Below, piece after piece: positions 23,581-32,126 of a DNA stretch of 43,414 nt. The stretch lies in NCBI GenBank assembly GCA_017626145.1, contig JAGAJK010000046.1, forward strand, positions 1 through 43,414, given 5' to 3'. A program made the position numbers and the translations under genes. Position 1 is the first letter of the stretch, and each line of letters starts with the position of its first letter. Below the pieces are notes generated by a model, which searched no databases, was not told the DNA's origin, and saw only the letters and a list, made by a program, of their open reading frames with translations. The DNA is from Clostridia bacterium (GTDB taxonomy: Bacteria > Bacillota > Clostridia > RGIG6154).

Positions 23581-24531
23581 ATGAGCAGAAAAGTATTACT
23601 TATAGGAGGCGGCGGAACACTTGGAACATATACAGCTGAAGAATTATTGCACCTTGGTTACAGTGTTGACGTAATCTGCCTTGAAGACAAAGTTTCTGAT
23701 AATGAAAATTTAAGATTTTTCAAAGGAAAAGCAACTTTGGAATTTTTAACAGAGTTTCTTTTGAAAAATCATTATGATGGCATAGTTAATTTTATCCATT
23801 ATCCGCTTTTTGAAGAATATAAGCCTGTTCACAAACTTCTTTCCAAAAATACAGAGCATTTAATATTTTTATCTTCATACAGGGTATATGCTGAATCCAA
23901 CGGCCCCATAACAGAAGAAACTCCTCATCTTCTTGATGTAACAACGGATAAAGAATTTCTTGAAAATGAATGGTATGCTTTGTCAAAAGCTAAAGCCGAA
24001 AAATTTATCCGCAATGAATCGGAGACAAACAATTGGACAATAGTTCGTCCTGTTATATCTTTTTCAGCGGATCGTCTTGATGTTGTTACAGTAAGTGGTC
24101 ACATAGTTTATGATTACGCAAAGGAAGGAAAAACTGTATATCTGCCTGATAAAGCTAAAGAAGTTGTTGCAGGTCTTGACTGGGCAGGAAATTCAGGAAA
24201 GCTTATAGCAAACCTTTTGTTCAAAAAAGAGGCATATGGCGAAGCTTATACAATTTCGTCTGCTCAAAGATACACTTGGGGTGAAATTGCCGATATGTAT
24301 ACAGAAATTCTGGGCACAAAGTTCTGCTGGATTGATTCTGATGAGTGGCTGTCAAACGAAGAATATACAGGCAACAATAAATGGGCAGTTTTGTATGACA
24401 GATTCTTTAACAGAGAAATTGATAACAGTAAGGTATTAAAGGTAACAGAACTTACTGAAAAAGATTTTAAGCCAATTAAAGAAGGAATAAAAATTGAAAT
24501 AAACAGATTGAAGGAGAATTATAAAAAATGA
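23581..24531 (+). CDS. Extended SDR / NAD-dependent epimerase-dehydratase family protein (set A)
   Basis: The 316-residue protein is an extended short-chain dehydrogenase: GGGGTLGTY cofactor loop near residue 9, LSSYRVYA with the catalytic-type Ser, and YALSKAKAE (Tyr-x-x-x-Lys) near residue 137. The C-terminal half continues with IVRPV and DWAGNSGKLIANLLF, as in sugar-nucleotide epimerases and related reductases. It starts one base after the stop of the Gfo gene and overlaps the next gene by 4 bases. The substrate is unknown; an epimerase, dehydratase or reductase role would all fit. Confidence 0.85.
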   Translation: MSRKVLLIGGGGTLGTYTAEELLHLGYSVDVICLEDKVSDNENLRFFKGKATLEFLTEFLLKNHYDGIVNFIHYPLFEEYKPVHKLLSKNTEHLIFLSSYRVYAESNGPITEETPHLLDVTTDKEFLENEWYALSKAKAEKFIRNESETNNWTIVRPVISFSADRLDVVTVSGHIVYDYAKEGKTVYLPDKAKEVVAGLDWAGNSGKLIANLLFKKEAYGEAYTISSAQRYTWGEIADMYTEILGTKFCWIDSDEWLSNEEYTGNNKWAVLYDRFFNREIDNSKVLKVTELTEKDFKPIKEGIKIEINRLKENYKK

Positions 24532-25511
24532 AAGCAATACTTGTTAATGATGACAGAAGTTTAAGATGGGACTTTGTTCCTGATCCTGTAATGGGAACAG
24601 AGGACTGTCTTGTTAAAATTGAAGCTGCAGCACTTAACCGTGCAGACTTAATGCAGAGAGAAGGGGATTATCCACCACCTCCGGGATGCCCTGAATGGAT
24701 GGGACTTGAAATTGCAGGAACAATTGTTGAGGTTGGGGAAGAAGCTTCAAAAAAATCAAACTGGAAGGTTGGCGACAAGGTTTGTGCCCTTTTAGGTGGT
24801 GGCGGTTATGCCGAGTACGTTAACGTAAAATATGATATGCTTATGCCGGTTCCCGAAAACTGCTCAATGGTAGAAGCCGCGGCAATTCCTGAAGCTTTTG
24901 CAACAGCTTACCTTAACCTTTTCATCGAAGGCGGTCTTAAAGAGGGTAATACTCTTTTAATGAATGCAGGTGCAAGCGGTCTTGCAAGTGTAATTATTCC
25001 TATGGCTAAAGCATTCGGTGCAAGAGTTATTACAACTGTTCTTTCAGATGAATTAAAAGAATCAATCAAGCACCTGAACGCTGATGTTGTAGTTAACACA
25101 ACAAAAGAAAATATTGCTGATGTATTAAAAAAGGAACTGGAAAACGGTCACGGTGTTGATGTTGCAATTGACTGTCTTGGTGGTGAAATTATGGGTCAGT
25201 GTATCCATTATTTAACTCACGGTGCACGCTGGATTATGATTGCCGCTTTAGCAGGAACAAAAACACAGATAGACCTTAAAAATATCTATGTAAGAAATGT
25301 TCGTATCATCGGAAGTACACTTCGTTCAAGAACTCCCGAAATGAAAGCATTCATTCTTTCAGAGCTTGTTAAAAATGTATTTCCGAAAATTGCTACCGGT
25401 GAAGTTAAACCTACAATTTACAAAACACTTCCTATAACAGAGGCAGAGGCTGCCCACGATATCCTTTATAAGGGTCAGAATGTAGGTAAGGTTGTTTTAA
25501 CACTTGACTGA
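24528..25511 (+). CDS. Quinone oxidoreductase-like MDR, PIG3 type (set A)
   Basis: The 327-residue protein is a zinc-free medium-chain reductase. Signatures are LNRADLMQREGDYPPPPGC near residue 38, LGGGGYAEYV, PEAFATAYLNLF, MNAGASGLASV (cofactor loop near 146) and a C-terminal YKTLPITEAEAAHDIL. PIG3/QOR enzymes reduce quinones or alpha,beta-unsaturated ketones with NADPH. In this cluster it could reduce an enone formed by the dehydroquinase-like protein, which is inference. A strongly similar paralogue is at 32127. Confidence 0.88.
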   Translation: MKAILVNDDRSLRWDFVPDPVMGTEDCLVKIEAAALNRADLMQREGDYPPPPGCPEWMGLEIAGTIVEVGEEASKKSNWKVGDKVCALLGGGGYAEYVNVKYDMLMPVPENCSMVEAAAIPEAFATAYLNLFIEGGLKEGNTLLMNAGASGLASVIIPMAKAFGARVITTVLSDELKESIKHLNADVVVNTTKENIADVLKKELENGHGVDVAIDCLGGEIMGQCIHYLTHGARWIMIAALAGTKTQIDLKNIYVRNVRIIGSTLRSRTPEMKAFILSELVKNVFPKIATGEVKPTIYKTLPITEAEAAHDILYKGQNVGKVVLTLD

Positions 25512-25512
25512 T

Positions 25513-26127
25513 ATGAGTATAGACATAATACCTGTAAAATATGCAGAATCCACACTTCCTGAAAGCATGGTGTTTCAAGGTGGAGCTTCTGATAAAAAAT
25601 ATCCTATCGATTTTATTCTGTATCTATTAAAAACAAAGGAAAAGCTAATCTTAATTGATGCAGGCTGTGATACTTTACCCGGTTTTGTTTTAACTAATTT
25701 CAAAGGCGTTGTAAAAGCACTTGAGGAAACAGGCTTTAAAGTAACGGATATTACAGATGTAATAATTACTCATTCACACCACGACCATATTGAAGGCATA
25801 AAGTATTTTAAAAATGCTTTAATACATATTCAAAAGGACGAATTGTCAGGGAAATATATTAACGATGATTTTAAAGTAAATATATTTGATGATGAATTTA
25901 CTGTTTGCGACGGTGTGAAAATCGTAAAAGTGGGGGGACACAGCAAAGGCTCCTGCATTGTTGAAGTTAACGAAACAAACATATTCGTAGGGGATGAATG
26001 CTATATAAGCGACTGTATTACCGAGAAAAGACCAACAGGCGCATCCGTTTGCCCTGAAAAAAGCAAGGCATTTATCGAAAAATACAGTAATCCCAAATAC
26101 AAACTCTATTTTGCTCACAGTAAATAA
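25513..26127 (+). CDS. MBL-fold metallo-hydrolase, lactonase-like (set A)
   Basis: The 204-residue protein has the metallo-beta-lactamase metal motif HSHHDH (near residue 82), a GGHSKGS segment with the third-site His, the bridging Asp in VGDECY, and a final His in YFAHSK. The arrangement resembles N-acyl homoserine lactonases (AHL lactonase/AiiA group), so hydrolysis of a lactone made by the dehydrogenases is a reasonable guess. The ATG at 25513 is preferred; a TTG at 25504 overlapping the previous stop is possible. It ends set A. Confidence 0.85.
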   Translation: MSIDIIPVKYAESTLPESMVFQGGASDKKYPIDFILYLLKTKEKLILIDAGCDTLPGFVLTNFKGVVKALEETGFKVTDITDVIITHSHHDHIEGIKYFKNALIHIQKDELSGKYINDDFKVNIFDDEFTVCDGVKIVKVGGHSKGSCIVEVNETNIFVGDECYISDCITEKRPTGASVCPEKSKAFIEKYSNPKYKLYFAHSK

Positions 26128-26145
26128 AAAACTATAAAAATATGT

Positions 26146-26186
26146 AAAAACAGCGACATAATCAAGTAATTATGTCGCTGTTTTTT
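26146..26186 (+). terminator. Terminator of enzyme set A
   Basis: AAACAGCGACATAAT, loop CAAGTA, ATTATGTCGCTGTTT followed by TTT. The right arm includes the last codons of the converging AraC gene. Confidence 0.85.
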
Positions 26187-26943
26187 GATATTTTGTGGGT
26201 GAAATACCTGTATGTTTTTTAAACGCTCTTGAAAAATCATAAATGTTCAAATAGCCTAAGGATTCAGCAATATCGGTGACACTTCCGTAATCACTTTTAA
26301 GCATTTCCTTAGCTTTTTTTATACGCAACTTGTGTACATATGAAATGGGAGAAACACCGCAAACCTCTGTAAACAGTTTTCTGAAATATACAGTAGACAT
26401 ACCTGTAAGGTGTGCGAGCTCATCGTTTGTAATGTTTTTATTATAATTTTTGGCAATGTAATCTATTGCAGGATTGATTTTACTAAGTTTTCCGGTAGGC
26501 AAATATGCTTTTTGTGAAGATTGCAACAACATTATCAGGATAGAATATGTATCACGGATGCTTTCTATTTCATACATTTGTTTTTTTATGGTTCTCTTAT
26601 ATTCCAATTCCTTAAAAATCTTTAAAATTTTATCGCTGTTTTTAACAGGAAAACTATAAATGTCATTGCAGACAATTTTACTATCAAATTCGATAATTGA
26701 AAAGTGTCCGGAGTGAGTACAGTGCCATTCATACGAACATCCTTTTGGCAAAATAACAAGATTATGTATATTTGATATAAAGGATTTTCCTTCCGAAACA
26801 TATGTGGTTTCCCCTTCATATTTAACAACAATTGCCCAGCATGGACGGTTATTTCTTTTGGCTTTTGTGTTTTTTTCTGTATATATGGTAGTTGCAGAAT
26901 AAACTTTGGTAATAATCAAATCTGATAAAGATTCACAATTCAA
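26170..26943 (-). CDS. AraC-family transcriptional regulator, probable regulator of enzyme set B
   Basis: The 257-residue protein has an N-terminal sensor of the same kind as the protein at 18283 (CWAIVVKYEGETTYVSEGK, LPKGCSYEW) and a C-terminal AraC domain (GMSTVYFRKLFTEVCGVSPISYV and LGYLNIYDFSRAFKKHTGISPTKYQ). A TTG at 26943 with AAGGTG about 6 bases upstream is the likely start; the frame is open to an ATG at 26994 without a ribosome binding site. It is divergent from the set B operon and faces the inverted repeat at 27007-27030. Confidence 0.88.
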   Translation of the reverse strand: MNCESLSDLIITKVYSATTIYTEKNTKAKRNNRPCWAIVVKYEGETTYVSEGKSFISNIHNLVILPKGCSYEWHCTHSGHFSIIEFDSKIVCNDIYSFPVKNSDKILKIFKELEYKRTIKKQMYEIESIRDTYSILIMLLQSSQKAYLPTGKLSKINPAIDYIAKNYNKNITNDELAHLTGMSTVYFRKLFTEVCGVSPISYVHKLRIKKAKEMLKSDYGSVTDIAESLGYLNIYDFSRAFKKHTGISPTKYQKTAT

Positions 26944-26998
26944 ATATAACACCTTCTTTTGAATAATTATAAATCGAATCGAAAAAAATGTCAATAAT

Positions 26999-27063
26999 TT
27001 AGTATCAAATATGATAAAAATATCATATTTACTATTTAATTTTATTCCAATCTTTTATATAAT
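26999..27063 (+). promoter_or_regulatory. Promoter and inverted-repeat activator site of enzyme set B
   Basis: TTAGTATCAAA (26999-27009, shared with set A) runs into the perfect inverted repeat AAATATGATA-AAAA-TATCATATTT (27007-27030). Five bases later comes a weak -35 (TTTAAT, 27035-27040), 17 bases and TATAAT (27058-27063). A dyad abutting a poor -35 box suits an activator. Confidence 0.6.
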
Positions 27064-27082
27064 AGCAACAAGAGGTGATAAT

Positions 27083-27898
27083 ATGAAAGCATTATCAAAT
27101 TTACAGTCACCGGCTATTGCCGGAGTTATAAGAGAAAAAACTTCAAAATCAGCAATTGCCGAAATTAAGAACTGTATTTATGATGGGGCAGATATGATAG
27201 ATTTACATATGTCGTGCCTTGAAAATAGTGATACGAACACACTTAAAGAAATTATACAATCTTCAAAGTTGCCGATTCTGGCACTTAATTATAACAACAG
27301 ATACGATTGGTCTCCTGCAGGTTTTTCAGAAGAAGAAAGAACGGAAAGCTTTCTTCGTGCGGTAGATGCAGGTGCTGCAGGAATAGATATGCAAGGATAT
27401 ACCTTTCATGCACCGTCAAAACACGGTTTTTGCGGTAATGATAAATATTCTTTTACTAAAGGAAAGCCAAAAGAAATTGTTACAGATGAAGCAATAATTT
27501 CGAAGCAATGTGAGTTTATAGAAAAAATTCATTCTAAAGGTGCAGAGGTTTTACTTTCCTGCCATCCGGGAATACCAATGAACTGTCAGCAGGTTGTTGA
27601 GCTTGCTCTGTTTCTTGAAAAACGTAGTCCCGATATAATAAAAATTGTAACAGCAGCAACTAATGAAGATGAACTTGTTGAAAGCTTTAAAACAATGGTT
27701 GCTCTGAAAAAGGAAGTAAAAACTCCGGTAAGCTATCACGCAAACGGAAAAGAGGGTAGCTTATCAAGAATAATCAATCCCATTTTAGGCGGACAGATAA
27801 TATTTTGTGTTGACAGATTTTCCCAAAGCAGTACAATGGAACAGCTTGATTTGAAAACTGTAAGAACGATAGTTGATAATATAAAAAAAATAATGTGA
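27083..27898 (+). CDS. Type I 3-dehydroquinase-like protein (set B)
   Basis: The 271-residue protein is a distant paralogue of the set A protein at 19940. Counterparts of the AroD catalytic His (LLSCHPG), Schiff-base Lys (DIIKIVTAA), Arg (GSLSRII) and Gln (TMEQLD) are in order, with the strand Arg in NYNNRYDW. The substrate-binding strand EWRVD of AroD reads IDLHMS, and an inserted loop of about 25 residues (near 110-135, AGIDMQGYTFHAPSKHG) is absent from set A. The ligand therefore probably differs. GAGGTG before the ATG at 27083 fixes the start. It opens set B. Confidence 0.72.
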   Translation: MKALSNLQSPAIAGVIREKTSKSAIAEIKNCIYDGADMIDLHMSCLENSDTNTLKEIIQSSKLPILALNYNNRYDWSPAGFSEEERTESFLRAVDAGAAGIDMQGYTFHAPSKHGFCGNDKYSFTKGKPKEIVTDEAIISKQCEFIEKIHSKGAEVLLSCHPGIPMNCQQVVELALFLEKRSPDIIKIVTAATNEDELVESFKTMVALKKEVKTPVSYHANGKEGSLSRIINPILGGQIIFCVDRFSQSSTMEQLDLKTVRTIVDNIKKIM

Positions 27899-27906
27899 GG
27901 TGTGTT

Positions 27907-28908
27907 ATGTTAAATAAACAAATAGTTTTTACAGATATTCATAAGGCGGAGCTTATAGAAAATGACATCGGCAAGGTAAAAGAAAACGAAGTTCTTGCAA
28001 AAATGGAATACACCGTAGTAAGTGGCGGCACTGAAAGAGCCTGTATTTTAGGTATGAACAACACTTCACAAAAATTTCCTATGTCATTGGGCTATTGCGG
28101 TGTGGGATATGTGGAAGAAGTTGGTAAGGATGTAAAAAAAGTGTCGGTAGGCGACAGAGTTTTAATATATCACGGCTGCCATTCTAAATATAATATCCGC
28201 ACCGAAGATGAGATAACAAAGGTCGAAAACGATATCATTTCGTCCCTTGAAGCTGCATTTGTTATCATTGCATCAATGGGGCTTGGCGGAGTAAGAAAGC
28301 TTGAAATAGAGCTTGGTGAGTCTGCTATGGTAATGGGACAAGGGCTACTTGGGATTTTTGCAACGCAGTTTTTAAGACTTTCCGGTGCCAATCCTGTAAT
28401 TGCTGCCGACCTTAATCCTGCAAGACGTGAGCTTGCATTAAAGCTTGGCGCAGATTATGCTTTTGATCCGTCAGACAAAGATTTTGTAGAAAAAGTAAAA
28501 GAAGTTACAAAGGGTAAAGGTGTAAACGGCTGTGTTGAAGTAACAGGCATTGCTCAGGCAATGAATCAGGCACTCCAGTGTGCTTCGTGGATGGGAAGAA
28601 TTTCTTTGTTGGGCTGTACAAGAGTTTCGGACAGTGCAGTTGACTATTATCAACAGGTACATCGTCCCGGAGTTAAACTTATTGGTGCACACAATTTTGT
28701 GAGACCTAAGTATGAATCTTATCCGCACCACTGGACACACCATGACGACTGCAGAGCAATAATTGATATGATAGCGACAAAGCGAATTCAGGTAGAACCA
28801 ATTATTTCCAGAATAGAATCCCCTGTAAACGCACCGCAGATTTATAACGAACTTTGTGATGATAAGAATTTCCCGATAGGAACGGTTTTTGACTGGAGAG
28901 AAATGTAA
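27907..28908 (+). CDS. Medium-chain dehydrogenase, zinc ligand absent (set B)
   Basis: The 333-residue paralogue of the protein at 21559 keeps the SGGTER motif instead of a zinc-binding cysteine, the cofactor loop GQGLLGIF near residue 146 and ADLNPARRE. Long shared segments include LGADYAFDPSDKDFVEKVKEVT and LLGCTR, pointing to a fairly recent duplication. The C-terminal part differs more (ESYPHHWTHHDDCRAI with a histidine cluster), which may reflect a different substrate. GAGGTG stands before the ATG at 27907. Its stop shares one base with the next ATG. Confidence 0.86.
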   Translation: MLNKQIVFTDIHKAELIENDIGKVKENEVLAKMEYTVVSGGTERACILGMNNTSQKFPMSLGYCGVGYVEEVGKDVKKVSVGDRVLIYHGCHSKYNIRTEDEITKVENDIISSLEAAFVIIASMGLGGVRKLEIELGESAMVMGQGLLGIFATQFLRLSGANPVIAADLNPARRELALKLGADYAFDPSDKDFVEKVKEVTKGKGVNGCVEVTGIAQAMNQALQCASWMGRISLLGCTRVSDSAVDYYQQVHRPGVKLIGAHNFVRPKYESYPHHWTHHDDCRAIIDMIATKRIQVEPIISRIESPVNAPQIYNELCDDKNFPIGTVFDWREM

Positions 28909-29921
28909 TGAAAAAAATAAAAATCGGACAACTCGGAATAGGGCATAATCACGGCGAAGGCAAAATGCTTGCAGTACAAAAATTTCCTGAGCTTTTTGAA
29001 GTAGTAGGTTATGCAGAGGGAAATGAAGAGTGGATAAAAAAACGCAGTAGCTTAAAGGGTTACGAGGGATTGAAAAGATATTCAGTTGATGAATTGATTC
29101 AAATGTGTGATGCTTTGCTTATAGAAACAGATGTATGGGATTTAACTGAAACTGCAAAAAAATGTGTGGATGCAGGAAAGCATATACATATGGACAAGCC
29201 TGCAAGCGGCACATTGGAAGAATACAAAAGCTTGTTAGATTCAGCAAAAGCACAAAATCTTATTGTACAGTTAGCATATATGTATCGTTATAATCCGGCG
29301 GTACAGAAATGCTTTGAACTGATAAAAGACGGCAAGATAGGTGAGATTTATTCTATCAATGCTGAAATGAGTACATATCATCCAAAGAATTATAAAAGGT
29401 GGCTCACAAATTTCGGCGGCGGAATTATGTATATATTAGGGTCTCACTTGGTTGACTTAATAGTTTACATCTTGGGAAAACCCGATAAAATAACATCGTT
29501 CCTGAAACACACAAGGTTGGATGACGTTGATTTCCCGGATAATAATCTTGCTGTTCTTGAATACAAAAAAGCATTAGCAAGAGTTTTTGTTTCTTCCGTT
29601 GAGGTTAATGGTTTTGGAAGAAGGCAATTTATGGTATCCGGTAGTAAGGGTACTGTTAATATATGTCCAATTGAGCGCCCGATTACAATGACATATTCCG
29701 ACACATCAATCGCAGACGCAACATATGAGGACAGAAAAATTTTTATTCCTGTTGAAGATGATACTGCCACAGGCAGATATGATGAAATGATGAAAGATTT
29801 TCATGCTTATATCAACGGCACAAAAGAAAACCCTTTTACATACGAGCATGAATTTGCAGTACAAGAGATATTAAGCGAAATAATAGGTGGTGTTAAATTC
29901 TTTGGGAAAAATATTGATTAA
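28908..29921 (+). CDS. Gfo/Idh/MocA family oxidoreductase (set B)
   Basis: The 337-residue paralogue of the protein at 22575 has the cofactor loop GQLGIGHNHGEGK, HIHMDKPASG (Asp replacing Glu of the EKP motif), AYMYRYNPAVQKCFEL and the catalytic-region GGGIMYILGSHLVDLIVYILG. The shared R/YNP and FGRRQ(L/F)(V/M)VSGSK segments tie the two copies together. It probably acts on a ring hydroxyl of the set B substrate. The end overlaps the amidohydrolase gene by about 20 bases, a sign of coupled translation. Confidence 0.9.
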   Translation: MKKIKIGQLGIGHNHGEGKMLAVQKFPELFEVVGYAEGNEEWIKKRSSLKGYEGLKRYSVDELIQMCDALLIETDVWDLTETAKKCVDAGKHIHMDKPASGTLEEYKSLLDSAKAQNLIVQLAYMYRYNPAVQKCFELIKDGKIGEIYSINAEMSTYHPKNYKRWLTNFGGGIMYILGSHLVDLIVYILGKPDKITSFLKHTRLDDVDFPDNNLAVLEYKKALARVFVSSVEVNGFGRRQFMVSGSKGTVNICPIERPITMTYSDTSIADATYEDRKIFIPVEDDTATGRYDEMMKDFHAYINGTKENPFTYEHEFAVQEILSEIIGGVKFFGKNID

Positions 29922-30969
29922 AAATGGAAAAGTATGGGACGGAGAAAGATTTTATTTTGCAGATATTTTAACTGATAACGAAAAAATAAGTAAAATTGCA
30001 GATGATATAGATGAATATGCCGACTTTGTCTATGATGCAACAGATAAAATAGTTTCTCCGGGGCTTGTTGATATTCATGTTCATATGAAAGGTATTGCTT
30101 TGGAAGAATTTGGAATTGAACCTCATATGAGTAGTTTTCCATTCGGTGTTACAGCAGTGAATGATGCAGGAAGCAGTTTGGGAAACAGATTGTTGCTTGA
30201 TTCATTTTCGGTGAAAAATACAGTTTTTGTTTGTGTAGGTATAAGAAACAATCATGCGGATTTTACCGCTACAGAGGAACTATGCAGAAAATACGGAGAT
30301 AAGGCAATAGGAATTAAAGTGTACTTTGATACAACAATTACAGATTGTAGTGATATAACTCCGTTAAGAGAAATTTCGAACTATGCAAAAAAACATAAAT
30401 TAAAAGTTATGGTGCACTGTTCAAATTCGCCTACATCAATGGTGGAAATAGTTGAAGCATTATCAACCGGTGATATACTTACACATATTTATCACGGAGG
30501 TAAGAATTCTTGTACAGAAAACAATTTTGAAGCATTTATGCTTGCAAGGGAAAAGGGGGTTATGCTTGATGCAGGTTTTGCAGGATATGTGCATACTGAT
30601 TTTTTGAATTTTCAAAACTCAATAAATGCAGGCTTTTTGCCTGATACGATAAGTACAGATGTTACACGTTATAGTGCGTATAAACGTGGTGGACGATATG
30701 GTTTGACTATGTGCATGAATATTGCAAAGCATCTCGGTGTAGATGTAGAAGATATATTTCGTTCAGTTACATCAAATCCTGCAAAAGCATTGGGAAAAGA
30801 AAACGAATGGGGACATTTAAAGGTAGGTAGATGTGCTGATATAGCTGTATTTGATTATAAGGATGAAGCTTTTGAGCTGACGGATAATGCAGGACATCAA
30901 ATTATTGGCAACAAAGGATACAGATGTGTGCTTACAGTTGTTGATGGTGAAATAATATACAAAGATTAA
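29902..30969 (+). CDS. Amidohydrolase superfamily metallo-hydrolase, COG3964/dihydroorotase-like (set B)
   Basis: The protein of about 355 residues has the binuclear-metal pattern of the amidohydrolase superfamily. HVHMKG (HxH) lies near residue 56, the carboxylatable lysine in GIKVYFD near 140, His in MVHCSN near 170, His in THIYHGG near 192 and the catalytic Asp in STDVT near 252. The C-terminal beta-strands carry KVGRCADIAVFD. The group includes deacetylases, esterases and dihydroorotase-like enzymes. It takes the place that the MBL hydrolase has in set A. A TTG at 29902 is the likely start; a GTG at 29887 is also in frame, with AGGTGG (29885-29890) upstream of the former. Confidence 0.82.
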   Translation: MGKILIKNGKVWDGERFYFADILTDNEKISKIADDIDEYADFVYDATDKIVSPGLVDIHVHMKGIALEEFGIEPHMSSFPFGVTAVNDAGSSLGNRLLLDSFSVKNTVFVCVGIRNNHADFTATEELCRKYGDKAIGIKVYFDTTITDCSDITPLREISNYAKKHKLKVMVHCSNSPTSMVEIVEALSTGDILTHIYHGGKNSCTENNFEAFMLAREKGVMLDAGFAGYVHTDFLNFQNSINAGFLPDTISTDVTRYSAYKRGGRYGLTMCMNIAKHLGVDVEDIFRSVTSNPAKALGKENEWGHLKVGRCADIAVFDYKDEAFELTDNAGHQIIGNKGYRCVLTVVDGEIIYKD

Positions 30970-30982
30970 AAAGGAGAATAAC

Positions 30983-31021
30983 GTGAAAGGAACTTTCCTG
31001 TTATTGCTTACGGCGTATTAA
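30983..31021 (+). CDS. Possible 12-residue leader peptide in the set B operon
   Basis: AAGGAGA (30971-30976) is well placed before a GTG that opens a 12-codon frame (MKGTFLLLLTAY, stop). Directly after the stop a hairpin with arms CTCTTATC (31023-31030) and GATAAGAG (31045-31052) follows. The arrangement looks like a leader peptide with an RNA structure, but it could be the remnant of a lost gene or chance. No family can be assigned. Confidence 0.3.
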   Translation: MKGTFLLLLTAY

Positions 31022-31022
31022 T

Positions 31023-31052
31023 CTCTTATCATTCGATGTCTGCGGATAAGAG
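31023..31052 (+). other. Intra-operon hairpin before the set B epimerase
   Basis: Arms CTCTTATC and GATAAGAG pair around a 14-base loop; no U-tract follows. It may protect mRNA ends or modulate expression of the two downstream genes. Confidence 0.4.
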
Positions 31053-31101
31053 AATTTAATTAGTATTTGTGCCGACGTATGGCGGCGGAATGGAGATTAA
31101 A

Positions 31102-32109
31102 ATGAGTAAAAATGTATTAGTATTAGGTTCAACAGGCGCTATGGGTCAATATCTTGTACCCTATCTTGCCGATATGGGGTATCGTGTTACAGCAGTATCT
31201 CTTGAAGATGAAAAATCTTATAACAGTAATGTAACTTGTGTAAAAGGAAATGCAAAGGATTTTGTCTTTTTGAATTCTCTGCTTTCGCAGAAGTTTGATG
31301 GTGTCGTAGATTTCATGATATACGGCGGTCATGATTTTGAAAAGTATTACAAATTGTTTTTAGAAAATACAGGGCATTACATCTTCCTTTCATCCTGCCG
31401 TGTTTATGCGAACGAAGAGGTTCCGGTAAAAGAAACATCTCCAAGACTTCTCGATGTGTCAAAAGATAAAGCACTTTTAGCTTCAGATGATTACTGTATT
31501 TATAAAGCAAAGTCCGAAAATTTACTGATGCTGTCCAAATATAATAACTGGACTGTTGTACGTCCTGCGACAACTTTTTCTAAAATGCGTTATCAACTTG
31601 TCACTTTAGAGGCAGCAAATGTTGTGGGCAGAGCAAAAAAAGGAAAAAAAGTGGTTCTTCCGATTCAAGCAAAGAACAAACCTGCAACCCTTTGCTGGGC
31701 AGGTGATGTGTCTAAGATGATTGCTAAGCTCCTCTTTAACGAAGATGCGAAAAGAGAAATTTTTAATGTCTGCTCGTCTGAACACCACACATGGGAAGAA
31801 ATTGCAGAGTACTATCACGATATCGTGGGGCTTGAATATGTTTGGGTGGACAAAGAAGATTATCTTAAAATTATTCACCCCGATGTGGCGGATGGTTGCC
31901 GGTGGCAATTGGATTACGCAAGATTGTTTGATAGAATTACAGATAATTCCAAAGTTTTAAAAGCAACAGGAATGAAGCAAGAAGAACTTATGTCATTATA
32001 TGATTCACTCAAATTGATGGTTGAAGCTGTGCCGGATGGTTACGAGTTTCCGGAAACTGACATCAGCAAACGAATGGATGAATATATAGAGGAAAAGCAT
32101 TTAATTTAG
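31102..32109 (+). CDS. Extended SDR / NAD-dependent epimerase-dehydratase family protein (set B)
   Basis: The 335-residue paralogue of the protein at 23581 shows the cofactor loop LGSTGAMGQY, LSSCRVYA, YCIYKAKSE (Tyr-x-x-x-Lys) near residue 144, VVRPATTF and CWAGDVSKMIAKLLF. The C-terminus is longer than in the set A copy by about 20 residues. GGAG lies before the ATG at 31102. An upstream in-frame GTG at 31069 lacks a site. The gene is separated from the amidohydrolase by 132 bases, the largest gap in this operon. Confidence 0.86.
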   Translation: MSKNVLVLGSTGAMGQYLVPYLADMGYRVTAVSLEDEKSYNSNVTCVKGNAKDFVFLNSLLSQKFDGVVDFMIYGGHDFEKYYKLFLENTGHYIFLSSCRVYANEEVPVKETSPRLLDVSKDKALLASDDYCIYKAKSENLLMLSKYNNWTVVRPATTFSKMRYQLVTLEAANVVGRAKKGKKVVLPIQAKNKPATLCWAGDVSKMIAKLLFNEDAKREIFNVCSSEHHTWEEIAEYYHDIVGLEYVWVDKEDYLKIIHPDVADGCRWQLDYARLFDRITDNSKVLKATGMKQEELMSLYDSLKLMVEAVPDGYEFPETDISKRMDEYIEEKHLI

Positions 32110-32126
32110 AAAGAAGAGGATGCATA

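Noticed and set aside
31023-31052. Intrinsic terminator inside set B
   Set aside because: The hairpin has no U-tract and two genes of the same operon follow without a new promoter that I can recognise.
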